A stretch of DNA of 49,388 nucleotides from Novispirillum itersonii subsp. itersonii ATCC 12639 (lineage in GTDB: Bacteria; Pseudomonadota; Alphaproteobacteria; Rhodospirillales; Rhodospirillaceae): the NCBI RefSeq assembly GCF_000381985.1, contig NZ_KB907353.1, positions 1 to 49,388 on the forward strand. Direction: 5' to 3'. Under the pieces are notes generated by a model that worked only from the letters and a program-made list of their open reading frames with translations, was not told the origin of the DNA and did not search any database. Position 1 is the first letter of the stretch. Every line of letters starts with the position of its first letter. Below, piece after piece: positions 1 through 9,135 of this stretch. The translations under genes and the position numbers were made by a program.

Positions 1-59
1 TGCATGTGTTAGGCCTGCCGCCAGCGTTCGTTCTGAGCCAGGATCAAACTCTCAAGTTG
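1..59 (-). rRNA. 16S rRNA, 5' end (partial)
   Basis: Read on the minus strand, the first 59 bases give the conserved start of bacterial 16S rRNA, including AGAGTTTGATCCTGGCTCAG followed by the alphaproteobacterial-type continuation GAACGAACGCTGGCGGCAGG. The gene runs out of the window to the left, so an rrn operon lies beyond position 1. The mature 5' end is placed at 59 by analogy with other 16S genes and could be off by a base or two. Confidence 0.97.
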
Positions 60-241
60 ACCTGAACCATTACTCTCACAAAGCATTGCTTTACAAGATA
101 CTCAGGTTCCAGCCATTCGTCCGGCCAGATACCCACGTATCCCTTCCCTCTCTTCACTTGTCTAACAGCGGCGCCACCGGGGTGACTTCCAACTCCGCAC
201 CGTCAGCGCTTTTCGCTGCGGCCCGCGTCGTCGGGAGGCGC
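60..241 (-). other. rrn leader region
   Basis: Transcribed spacer between the rrn promoter (242-270) and the mature 16S 5' end. I see no open frame with a ribosome binding site. A boxA-type antitermination element is expected here, but I found no convincing match. The first bases after the -10 are GC-rich on the transcribed strand, as in stringently controlled rRNA promoters. Confidence 0.6.
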
Positions 242-270
242 TTTATAGGCCCCTCACGCAGAACCGTCAA
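242..270 (-). promoter_or_regulatory. rrn sigma-70 promoter
   Basis: On the minus strand, TTGACG (270-265) is followed by a 17-base spacer and TATAAA (247-242), about 185 bases before 16S. The sequence just upstream of the -35 is A/T-rich, like an UP element, and the discriminator is GC-rich. Spacing and match are close to ideal, which is seen directly; assignment to rrn follows from position. Confidence 0.85.
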
Positions 271-352
271 ACACTTTTTTCAGAAAAATGACTCTTTTTC
301 AGGGCCCTGCGGTTTCAGGCCGGTTTCACGCCCCCCTCCCCCAGAGAAAGGC

Positions 353-374
353 GGGGGTCCGGCGCCGGACCCCC
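353..374. other. 22-bp perfect palindrome after the pyrimidine operon
   Basis: A perfect inverted repeat with arms GGGGGTCCGGC / GCCGGACCCCC lies between the last gene of the pyrimidine operon (stop at 429) and the rrn promoter. It could form a very stable hairpin that ends pyrimidine operon transcripts before the rrn promoter. There is no U-tract, so a processing or Rho-assisted role, or a dispersed repeat element, is equally possible. GC-rich relatives of the motif occur near 23860. Confidence 0.45.
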
Positions 375-428
375 GTAAGGCTGATGCGTGTCTGGGAGAC
401 GCATGGATGCGGAGTCCGAAAACTCCGC

Positions 429-1928
<1,500 letters not shown>

Positions 1929-1992
1929 TCAGGACAAAACACCAGACTGTGTTGAGAGAAACGGTCCGGGATGCCGCAACAGGTGGCAGCCA

Positions 1993-2022
1993 CCCGGACC
2001 GTCAGAGCCCGGACCGTCAGAG
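1993..2022. repeat. 15-bp tandem direct repeat
   Basis: CCCGGACCGTCAGAG occurs twice in direct succession (1993-2007 and 2008-2022) in the 159-base gap between the permease stop and the dihydropyrimidinase start. It is probably a small slippage duplication. No role is apparent. Confidence 0.8.
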
Positions 2023-2027
2023 ACAGA

Positions 2028-3551
2028 TCAGGCGCGGGCCTTACCACCCGCCAGCAGCAGATAGACCACCGCCGAAACACCAAGGCCGACAAACCACGCA
2101 TAGCCGTAGATCGACACAAAGATCCCCGGCACCCCGGACACCAGACCGGCGGCATTCAGGAAACCCGGCAGGCAGGGCAGCGCCCCGGCAACAAAGGCAA
2201 TCAGACCGGCTTTGTTCCAGCGCTTGTCCCCGCCGTATTCACCATCATGGCGGAACAGATCGCCGATGTTCAGATTGGTTTTCCGCAGCAGGAAGTAGTC
2301 GGCGAGCAGAATCCCCGCAATCGGTCCCAGCAATGCCGAGTATCCGATCAGCCAGGTGAACAGATAGGCCCCGGCGGTTTCCAGCAGCTTCCACGGGAAC
2401 ATGGCAATACCGATGCCGGCGGTAATATAGCCGCCCATCTTGAAGGAAATCTTCGACGGCGACAGGTTCGAGAAGCCATAGGCAGGGGCCACCACGTTGG
2501 CGGCCAGATTGGTGGTGATGGTTGCGACCAGCAGGGCGAACAGGGCAATCACCACCCCAAAACCGCCCATCCGGCCCGCCAGTGCCACCGGATCCCAGAT
2601 CGGCTCGCCGAAAATCGTTACGGTCGCCGAGGTCACCGCCACCCCGATAAATGCAAACAGGGCCATCGGCAGCGGCAACCCGACCGCCTGCCCGATGATC
2701 TGATCGCGCTGGCTTTTGGCAAAACGGGTAAAATCAGGAATGTTCAGTGCCATGGTGGCCCAGAAACCGACCATCGCCGTCAGCCCCGGCACGAACACGG
2801 CCCAGAACTGCCCTTCCTTGGCACCACCGGGCCCAAAGGCCGACGGAGTGGACAGCATCGCCCCAAAGCCACCGGCCTTGATGTACGCCCATGCCAGCAG
2901 GGCCAGCCCCATGAAAATCAGGAAGGGCGCCGACAGGGTTTCCAGCCAGCGGATTGATTCCGTGCCGTGGCGGATGAACCAGATATGCAGCGCCCAGAAC
3001 AGCAGGAAGCAGACCGTCTGGGCCAGATCAATCCCCAGCCCCGGCAGCGGTGTTCCCTTCACCGCATCCCCGGTCAGGGCATTGAGGATCACGTAAATGG
3101 CGGAGCCACCGACCCAGGTGTTGATGCCAAACCAGCCGCAGGCGACCAGCCCGCGCGCCAGTGCAGGAATTTTTGCACCCGAGGTGCCGAAAGAGGACCG
3201 CAGCAGCACCGGAAACGGAATCCCGTGCTTGGCCCCGGCGTGGCCGATCAGCATCATCGGCAGCAGCACAATGGCATTCCCCAGCAGGACGGTCAGCACC
3301 GCCTGCCACCAGTTCATCCCTTCGCTGACCAGCCCCGCGGCCAGCATATAGGTGGGCACGCAGACCACCATGCCGACCCACAGGGCGGCAATGGCCTTCC
3401 AGTCCCACGTCCGGGCCGCCGGGGATGCCGGGGCAAGGTCTTCATTCCACAAATCCGGATCGGCGTTGGCGATGGCGAGGTGCGCGACCCCGAACTCATC
3501 GGACACGGTCTGTCCGCCCACGGCCGAACCGGCCGCATGTCCCTGTGACAT
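2028..3551 (-). CDS. NCS1-family nucleobase permease
   Basis: A 507-residue polytopic membrane protein of the nucleobase:cation symporter-1 family (cytosine, allantoin and hydantoin permeases). It has about twelve hydrophobic segments, and the DPDLWNEDLAP and WDWKAIAALWVGMVV stretches near residues 25-55 are typical of the N-terminal end of bacterial NCS1 proteins. It probably imports uracil, thymine or a dihydropyrimidine for the enzymes encoded beside it. The start at ATG 3551 has GGGAGA upstream; the frame continues to a TTG that is less well placed. It lies between the amidohydrolase and dihydropyrimidinase genes on the same strand. Substrate is inferred from context; an allantoin or hydantoin transporter cannot be excluded. 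Confidence 0.9.
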   Translation of the reverse strand: MSQGHAAGSAVGGQTVSDEFGVAHLAIANADPDLWNEDLAPASPAARTWDWKAIAALWVGMVVCVPTYMLAAGLVSEGMNWWQAVLTVLLGNAIVLLPMMLIGHAGAKHGIPFPVLLRSSFGTSGAKIPALARGLVACGWFGINTWVGGSAIYVILNALTGDAVKGTPLPGLGIDLAQTVCFLLFWALHIWFIRHGTESIRWLETLSAPFLIFMGLALLAWAYIKAGGFGAMLSTPSAFGPGGAKEGQFWAVFVPGLTAMVGFWATMALNIPDFTRFAKSQRDQIIGQAVGLPLPMALFAFIGVAVTSATVTIFGEPIWDPVALAGRMGGFGVVIALFALLVATITTNLAANVVAPAYGFSNLSPSKISFKMGGYITAGIGIAMFPWKLLETAGAYLFTWLIGYSALLGPIAGILLADYFLLRKTNLNIGDLFRHDGEYGGDKRWNKAGLIAFVAGALPCLPGFLNAAGLVSGVPGIFVSIYGYAWFVGLGVSAVVYLLLAGGKARA

Positions 3552-3891
3552 CTGATGTTCTCCCAAAGTGACGCGTCCGGGGGGCTCTTTGCGGCCACAC
3601 CTCGGAACCGGTTCCCTGTTTCGACTGGTTCCGCCTCCTCCCGAGGCTGAAAACCCAACGCAGCATCATGAAACCCGACACACGTTTCCTCGTCCGTTAC
3701 GCTTGACCTGCTTGCTTATGCAGATCGCCCGCACCGGGCCTGTATTGGTGTCCCGCCGGTTTCTTGACGAACCGGGCGTCTTTCCCGGCGGGGTGGCACT
3801 GCCAGCCCTGCCGGTCAGGAAAGATCGGAAAGAACGATGAACAGAAAACGGCAGTCCGTCCACCGACAAAAAGTAACCCTGAATTGATGCC
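3552..3891. other. 340-bp gap inside the pyrimidine operon
   Basis: No gene is supported here. The gap separates the amidohydrolase gene from the permease gene on the minus strand. It contains a short hairpin-capable pair (CCGGG at 3772-3776 with CCCGG at 3784-3788). It is long enough to hold a second promoter for the permease and dihydropyrimidinase genes, but I found no convincing -35/-10 pair or RutR-like site. Confidence 0.5.
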
Positions 3892-5175
3892 TCAGGCGGG
3901 TACCGCCTCCGTCCGGGCCGGTGCCAGAGCGTCAGCCTTGGCCAGCATTGCCTCCAGCAGCACCTGCCCGCCGGCAGCCACCCATTCCGGGGTGGCATCC
4001 TCCACCTCATTATGAGAAATGCCATCAATGCAGGGGATAAACACCATGCCGGTCGGCACCACTTTCGACAGGTAACAGGCATCATGCCCGGCACCGGAGA
4101 CCATATCCCGTGCCGGATACCCGTTGCGTTCCACCGCCGCCCGCACCGCCGCGACACAGGACTCCTCAAACCGGATCGGCGCGTAATACCAGATCTGCCG
4201 GAAATCCATCTCCAGCCCGACCTCCTGCGCCACAGTCTCGCAGGCAGCCCGCAGGTCATGGTCCATCCGGGCCAGCACCGCATCATCCGGATGCCGGAAA
4301 TCCACCGTAAAGAATACCTGACCGGGAATAACGTTACGGCTGTTGGGGTGAATCTGCATCAGCCCGACGGTGGCGCAGGCATAAGGCTGGTGGGCATGAC
4401 CGATCCGGTTGACCGCCTCAACAATGCGGGCCGCCCCGACCAGAGCATCGCGGCGGCGGGTCATCGGGGTTGGTCCGGCATGACTTTCCTGCCCGGTGAA
4501 GGTGATTTCATACCAGCGCTGCCCCTGCGCATCGGTGACCACGCCGATAGTCTTTCCTTCGGCCTCGAGAATCGGCCCCTGTTCGATATGCGCCTCAAAA
4601 TAGGCCCCGACCGGATGGGCATCGACCGTCGGATGATCGGGGCCGTCGTATCCGATACGCTTCAGCTCCTGCGCGATGGTCTGTCCGTCCAGCGTGGCGC
4701 GGGACAGCCCGTACTCCGGCTCAAACACCTTGGCGAACACACCGGAAGAAATCATCGCCGGGGCAAAGCGCGACCCTTCCTCGTTGGTCCACACCGCCAC
4801 CTCCACCGGGGCCTCTGTCTCGTATCCGGCATCGTTGAGGGCGCGGATCACCTCCAGCCCGGCCAGCACCCCATAGACCCCGTCAAACCGCCCGCCGGTC
4901 GGCTGGCTGTCGAGATGGGATCCGGTCATCACCGGCGGCAGGGCCGGATTGCGCCCCTCCCGCCGGGCGAAGATATTGCCCATGGCATCAATGCGGATGC
5001 TGCATCCGGCATCCCGGCACCACTGCACGAACAGGTCGCGCCCGGCCTTATCCTCATCGGTCAGGGCAAGGCGGCAGACGCCGCCCTTTTCCGTTGCCCC
5101 GATCTTCGCCATGTCCATCAGGCTCTGCCACAGACGGTCGCCATTGATGGTCAGGTTATGGATGGTCCGCGTCAT
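3892..5175 (-). CDS. hyuC: N-carbamoyl-beta-alanine amidohydrolase (beta-ureidopropionase), M20 family
   Basis: A 427-residue binuclear metal amidohydrolase of the HyuC/AllC type in peptidase family M20/M40. It would hydrolyse N-carbamoyl-beta-alanine to beta-alanine, CO2 and ammonia, the third step of the pathway. Metal-site signatures include GSHLDSQPTGGRFDGVYG, TNEEGSRF, EAHIEQGPILE and, near the C terminus, SGAGHDACYLS and SHNEVE. The start at 5175 follows GGAGGACGC. The gene begins 15 bases after preA stops, so the two are probably co-transcribed. Related enzymes act on N-carbamoyl-L-amino acids or allantoate; the dihydropyrimidine dehydrogenase and dihydropyrimidinase neighbours decide for carbamoyl-beta-alanine. 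Confidence 0.93.
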   Translation of the reverse strand: MTRTIHNLTINGDRLWQSLMDMAKIGATEKGGVCRLALTDEDKAGRDLFVQWCRDAGCSIRIDAMGNIFARREGRNPALPPVMTGSHLDSQPTGGRFDGVYGVLAGLEVIRALNDAGYETEAPVEVAVWTNEEGSRFAPAMISSGVFAKVFEPEYGLSRATLDGQTIAQELKRIGYDGPDHPTVDAHPVGAYFEAHIEQGPILEAEGKTIGVVTDAQGQRWYEITFTGQESHAGPTPMTRRRDALVGAARIVEAVNRIGHAHQPYACATVGLMQIHPNSRNVIPGQVFFTVDFRHPDDAVLARMDHDLRAACETVAQEVGLEMDFRQIWYYAPIRFEESCVAAVRAAVERNGYPARDMVSGAGHDACYLSKVVPTGMVFIPCIDGISHNEVEDATPEWVAAGGQVLLEAMLAKADALAPARTEAVPA

Positions 5176-5190
5176 CAGTCTGCGTCCTCC

Positions 5191-6471
5191 TTATTCAGCG
5201 GCAACCAGCCGCTGCGGGTTGAGAGGGTGATCCGGCCATGTCACAGACTCGGTGCCCGCATCGACCCGGTCAAAGGTAATGCAGTCCGGTACCGGACAGG
5301 TGATGGAACAGAGGTTGCAGCCGACGCATTCATCGTCGATCACCTCCAGCCGTTTCCGGCCATTGCCAAGGTCCGTCATGGTGATCGCCTGATGCGAGGT
5401 ATCCTCGCAGGCGATGTAGCAGCGGCCACATTCAATACACAGATCCGGGTTGATTCGGGCCTTGACGTCATAGGCCATATTCAGATCATTCCAGTTGACC
5501 ACATTGGGCACGGCCATGCGGTGCAGCTGGCTGAGCGAGGTCAGCCCCTTCTCATCCATCCACTGCGACAGGCCGTCGGCCATATCCTCCACCACCCGGA
5601 AGCCATACAGCATGGCAGCGGTACAGACCTGCACACCATTGGCGCCCAGCGCGATGAATTCAGCGGCATCGCGCCAGGTGGTGATCCCGCCGATCCCGGA
5701 AATCTCAAGATCCGCCGTAAACGGATTGCGGGCGATTTCCGCCACCATGTTAAGGGCAATCGGCTTAACCGCCGACCCACAATAGCCGCCGTGCGTCCCC
5801 TTGCCATCCACCACCGGGGTCGGGGCCATCGCATCCAGATCGACACTGACGATCGAATTAACGGTATTGATCAGCGATACCGCATCAGCCCCGCCCCGTT
5901 TCGCCGCTTCCGCCGACCACAGGATGTTGGTGATGTTGGGGGTCAGCTTGGTAAAGACCGGAATGCCCACCGCCTGCTTTACCCAGCGGGTCACCTGCTC
6001 CACCATCTCCGGCACCTGCCCGATGGCAGACCCCATGCCGCGCTCACACATGCCATGCGGGCAGCCGAGGTTCAGTTCCAGCCCGTGCACGCCGGCCTCG
6101 GCAATGCGCACCGCCAGCTCTTTCCAGGCCCGTTCCTCAATCGGTGCCATCATCGACCCGATGATGACATGATCGGGGAACTCAGCGCGGCATTCACGGA
6201 TCTCCTGAAGGTTAACCGCCAGCGGCCGGTCGGAAATCAGCTCGATGTTGTTGATGCCCAGCGCCTGCCGGTTGGTATCGTGATGTACCCCGTAGCGGCT
6301 GGAGACATTGACCACCGGGGGGTCAATGCCCAGCGTCTTCCAGACCACCCCGCCCCATCCGGCCCGGAAGGCGCGGGTGACATTGACTTTTTTATCCGTC
6401 GGCGGCGCCGAGGCCAGCCAGAACGGATTGAGCGAGGGAATTCCGGCAATCGTACAGCTCAGGTCTGCCAT
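5191..6471 (-). CDS. preA: NAD-dependent dihydropyrimidine dehydrogenase, subunit PreA
   Basis: A 426-residue flavoprotein that reduces uracil or thymine to the 5,6-dihydro form as the PreA half of PreAT. Residues 1-320 form the FMN-binding barrel, with NLGCPHGMCERGMGSA and GSAVKPIALNMV near the substrate site. Two 4Fe-4S motifs follow, CIECGRCYIAC and CVGCNLCSITCPVPDC, which carry electrons between the two subunits. The ATG at 6471 has GGAGGCGG upstream overlapping the preT stop region; the intergenic distance is 12 bases. Length and domain order match bacterial PreA. The mammalian enzyme carries the same modules fused in one chain. Confidence 0.97.
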   Translation of the reverse strand: MADLSCTIAGIPSLNPFWLASAPPTDKKVNVTRAFRAGWGGVVWKTLGIDPPVVNVSSRYGVHHDTNRQALGINNIELISDRPLAVNLQEIRECRAEFPDHVIIGSMMAPIEERAWKELAVRIAEAGVHGLELNLGCPHGMCERGMGSAIGQVPEMVEQVTRWVKQAVGIPVFTKLTPNITNILWSAEAAKRGGADAVSLINTVNSIVSVDLDAMAPTPVVDGKGTHGGYCGSAVKPIALNMVAEIARNPFTADLEISGIGGITTWRDAAEFIALGANGVQVCTAAMLYGFRVVEDMADGLSQWMDEKGLTSLSQLHRMAVPNVVNWNDLNMAYDVKARINPDLCIECGRCYIACEDTSHQAITMTDLGNGRKRLEVIDDECVGCNLCSITCPVPDCITFDRVDAGTESVTWPDHPLNPQRLVAAE

Positions 6472-6483
6472 GGTCCCGCCTCC

Positions 6484-7845
6484 TTAACGCTGTGATGCCG
6501 ACAGGGCGGCATGAATGGCCTTGGCGGCACGCTTGCCGTCCTCAACCGCCTGCACGGTCAGATCCTGACCGCTGGCGATGCAGTCCCCCCCGGCATAAAC
6601 GCCGGGTAAGGTGGTCTGCCCGGTCTCATCAACGACAATTTTGCCACCCTTCAGGGTCAGGCCGGACAGCGCGGCCGGGGCCAGAGACTGGCCGATCGCT
6701 TTCAGCACCAGATCTGCGGAGATCTCAAACCGCCGTCCGGTCTCGGTCAGACGGCCGCCGTCAAGCCGGGTCCGCTCGAACACCAGCCCTTCGACATGGC
6801 CATTGCCCTTGATTTCAACCGGCTTGGCCCAGTGACGGACCACCACGCCGTTGGTGGCGGCCAGATCCTGTTCATAGGCGGTGGCCCCCATCTGCTGCGG
6901 GCCCCGGCGGTAGACCAGCGTCACCTCCTCCGCCCCCAGCCGCTTGGCCTGTACGGCGGCATCAATCGCCGTATTGCCGCCACCGATCACCACCACCGAC
7001 GCGGCGGAACAGTATCCGGCCAGATCCTCGCTCTGGCGCAGACCGGCGATAAAGTCGATGGCATCGACCACTCCCGCCTTATCTTCCCCCACCAGCCCGA
7101 GGGCGTTGGTATCCCCCAGACCGATGCCGAGAAACACCGCGTCATAGTCCTGCCGCAGGACGTCCAGTGTCAGATCGGTGCCCAGCGCCCTGCCGTATTC
7201 AATCTGGATACCGCCGACCGCCAGCACAAAGTCAACCTCCCGCCGGGCGAAATCGCCGGTCATTTTATAGGCGGCAAGGCCGTATTCATTCAGCCCCCCC
7301 GGCTTAGGCCGGGCCTCAAAAATGGTGACGCTGTGCCCGTTGACGGCCAGCGCATGGGCACAGGCCAACCCTGCCGGACCCGCCCCGACCACAGCCACCC
7401 GGCGGCCGGTTTCAGCGGCGCGGGCAAAGGGATAGGCCGCTGCCGTATTGTCGAGAAGGTGATCAACGGCATAGCGTTGCAGCCGCCCGATTTCCACCGG
7501 GGCATCTTCCGCCCGGTTCCGGACACAGGCCTGCTGACACAGCACCTCGGTCGGACAGACCCGGGCGCAGGTGCCACCAAGAATGTTGGACGACAGAATG
7601 GTCCGGGCCGCACCATCCGGGTTGCCGGTGCTGATGCGACGGATGAACCCCGGGATATCAATCGAGGTCGGGCAGGCGGTGACGCAGGGCGCATCGTAGC
7701 AATACAGGCAGCGATTACTTTCCGCCATTGCCTGAAGATCTGTGAGACAGGGATGAAGATCTGAGAAATTCTGTTCAATCTGGGCAGCCGTCAGCGGGTG
7801 CCCGTCTGCCGAAATCACCGGCAGAAACGGTACGGAATGGGTCAT
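6484..7845 (-). CDS. preT: NAD-dependent dihydropyrimidine dehydrogenase, subunit PreT
   Basis: A 453-residue FAD/NAD(P)-binding subunit related to the small subunit of glutamate synthase. It passes electrons between NAD(H) and PreA. The N-terminal cysteine clusters CLYCYDAPCVTACP and CARVCPTEVLCQQAC bind 4Fe-4S centres. Two dinucleotide folds follow, with VVGAGPAGLACAHAL for FAD and VVVIGGGNTAIDAA for NAD(P). I choose ATG 7845 because GGGAGAG lies four bases upstream; the frame stays open further, but those codons overlap the binding site. It is the first large gene of the operon and faces the RutR-like regulator across a 540-base control region. Confidence 0.95.
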   Translation of the reverse strand: MTHSVPFLPVISADGHPLTAAQIEQNFSDLHPCLTDLQAMAESNRCLYCYDAPCVTACPTSIDIPGFIRRISTGNPDGAARTILSSNILGGTCARVCPTEVLCQQACVRNRAEDAPVEIGRLQRYAVDHLLDNTAAAYPFARAAETGRRVAVVGAGPAGLACAHALAVNGHSVTIFEARPKPGGLNEYGLAAYKMTGDFARREVDFVLAVGGIQIEYGRALGTDLTLDVLRQDYDAVFLGIGLGDTNALGLVGEDKAGVVDAIDFIAGLRQSEDLAGYCSAASVVVIGGGNTAIDAAVQAKRLGAEEVTLVYRRGPQQMGATAYEQDLAATNGVVVRHWAKPVEIKGNGHVEGLVFERTRLDGGRLTETGRRFEISADLVLKAIGQSLAPAALSGLTLKGGKIVVDETGQTTLPGVYAGGDCIASGQDLTVQAVEDGKRAAKAIHAALSASQR

Positions 7846-7954
7846 GGGTCTCTCCCGATGCCGCATACCCCTGTGTCTGCGCAGCACTTCAGGGCCGCGC
7901 ACCGATCAGAAGGGATCTGTGCGGAAATAAAAACAGGCTGTCCTCCACAGTTTT

Positions 7955-8014
7955 TCAGACTGTGCGTTTGATCAGCGCCTTATCGGGGATACGGATTACT
8001 GTCTCTCTCATCAT
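7955..8014 (-). CDS. possible 19-codon leader peptide upstream of preT
   Basis: A short frame starts with two ATG codons (8014 and 8011) preceded by GGGAGAAC at proper spacing, the same ribosome-binding context seen before the NCS1 permease. It reads MMRETVIRIPDKALIKRTV and stops with TGA at 7955. It lies between the RutR-like operator and preT in the direction of transcription. On the RNA just after the stop, a short CUGU/ACAG stem is followed by a U-rich run, so an attenuator is conceivable. I do not recognise the peptide. The good binding site is seen; translation and function are inference. Confidence 0.4.
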   Translation of the reverse strand: MMRETVIRIPDKALIKRTV

Positions 8015-8101
8015 GAAGTTCTCCCAACTGTGTGTGGGCGCCTCCCGAGGGGGCTGTTTTTTGCCCTCCTGTACTTCATGGAGTGGAAGCATGCGGCAAT
8101 C

Positions 8102-8117
8102 TCGACCAAACGGTCAA
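8102..8117. promoter_or_regulatory. RutR-like operator
   Basis: TCGACCAAACGGTCAA matches the known RutR consensus TTGACCA-N2-TGGTCAA at 14 of 16 positions counting the two free central bases, and its core GACC/GGTC is palindromic. It lies between preT and the RutR-like gene. On the minus strand the right arm reads TTGACC and could itself be the -35 of the pyrimidine operon promoter, so binding would block polymerase until uracil or thymine releases the repressor. The match is seen; the regulation is inferred from E. coli RutR. Confidence 0.8.
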
Positions 8118-8387
8118 GATACAAAATAAAGGGACTTCAATTTTCCTGTAATAATAAGAGAGTCTGTTTAAAAACAGAGACTTCCCGTCCCTGCACAGAA
8201 AGTAATCGCAGATGCACAATAATAAGACAACGAAGACATGGCCCTATGCCTGAGGACGAGTTGCGGGCCGGAAAAATCCTGTCTTTTCATCCTTCTGCCC
8301 GGATGCTGCGGACAGCCGCTGTTGACGGCCCCGCCAGGGACAGGCAAGGTCAGGGGACAGGCCCGGCTGTCCACAGGAGTGACCATC

Positions 8388-9110
8388 ATGACATCCTCCT
8401 CCGCGCTCCCTGCCCGCCCGCCCGCACTGCGGGCCACCCCGCGTGGCCGTGCCAAAGCCGCAATCCGTGAGGAAAGCGAACAGCAGATCCTGAAGGCCGC
8501 AGAGTCGGTGTTTGCCGAACAGGGCTTCAAAGGGGCGACCACCGCCGTGATCGCCGCCCGCGCCGGGGTCCCAAAGGCCAATCTGCACTACTACTTCCCG
8601 ACCAAGGATGACCTGTACCGACGGGTGATCGAAGACGTGTGCGACTCCTGGCTCAGCCGGACCGGGGCCTTCTCCGCCACCGATGACCCGGCGGTGGCCC
8701 TGACCCGCTACATTTACGCCAAAATGGATCTGTCCCGCAGCCGCCCGGACGGATCACGGGTGTGGGCCAATGAAATGATCCGCGGGGCCCGGGTGACGTC
8801 GGACTATATCTCCGACACCGTACGGCGCTGGCTGCGGGACCGTGAGGCGGCAATCCGCCAGTGGATCGACAGCGGCCAGATTGCCCCGGTGGATCCCCGC
8901 ACCCTGATGTTCATGATCTGGGCCAGCACCCAGCATTTCGCTGACTTCGCCAGCCAGATCCGTCTGCTGAACGACGGCACGGACTACACCGACGCCGCCT
9001 TCACCCGGCAGAAACGTCATGTGGCGGAAATATTGCTGCGCGGAGTCGGGCTGTCGGTTCCGGACTCGGTTGATGCTACCACAGGGGCAAGCTCTGCTTT
9101 TCTGCCATGA
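8388..9110 (+). CDS. rutR: TetR-family pyrimidine regulator, RutR-like
   Basis: A 240-residue TetR-family repressor. The N-terminal helix-turn-helix lies at roughly residues 30-75 and includes VIAARAGVPKANLHYYFPTK. The C-terminal domain carries PRTLMFMIWASTQHFADFA, closely matching E. coli RutR (IDPQHLIFMIWASTQHYADFA), the uracil/thymine-sensing repressor. ATG 8388 follows AGGAGT; the frame stays open upstream but without a binding site. It is transcribed away from the pyrimidine catabolism operon and should control it through the operator at 8102. It has a longer, low-complexity tail than E. coli RutR (240 against 212 residues). Confidence 0.9.
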   Translation: MTSSSALPARPPALRATPRGRAKAAIREESEQQILKAAESVFAEQGFKGATTAVIAARAGVPKANLHYYFPTKDDLYRRVIEDVCDSWLSRTGAFSATDDPAVALTRYIYAKMDLSRSRPDGSRVWANEMIRGARVTSDYISDTVRRWLRDREAAIRQWIDSGQIAPVDPRTLMFMIWASTQHFADFASQIRLLNDGTDYTDAAFTRQKRHVAEILLRGVGLSVPDSVDATTGASSAFLP

Positions 9111-9135
9111 CACCCAGCCAGCCGGAAGGCCCACG

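Larger units (their letters stand above)
7846..8387. other. divergent control region preT / rutR-like
   Basis: This 542-base gap separates the minus-strand pyrimidine operon from the plus-strand TetR-family gene. It is clearly lower in GC than its flanks. It holds a RutR-like operator at 8102-8117, a possible 19-codon leader ORF at 7955-8014, and an A/T-rich stretch around 8118-8165 that could carry promoter elements. No other gene is supported. Confidence 0.75.

Noticed and set aside
60-241. A boxA antitermination site or tRNA in the rrn leader
   Set aside because: No stretch matches boxA well enough, and no cloverleaf could be drawn in this gap.
4012-6495. An 827-codon open frame on the plus strand opposite hyuC and preA
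   Set aside because: It mirrors two recognisable enzymes on the other strand, has low-complexity His/Arg/Gly-rich translation and no ribosome binding site. It is a high-GC antisense shadow.
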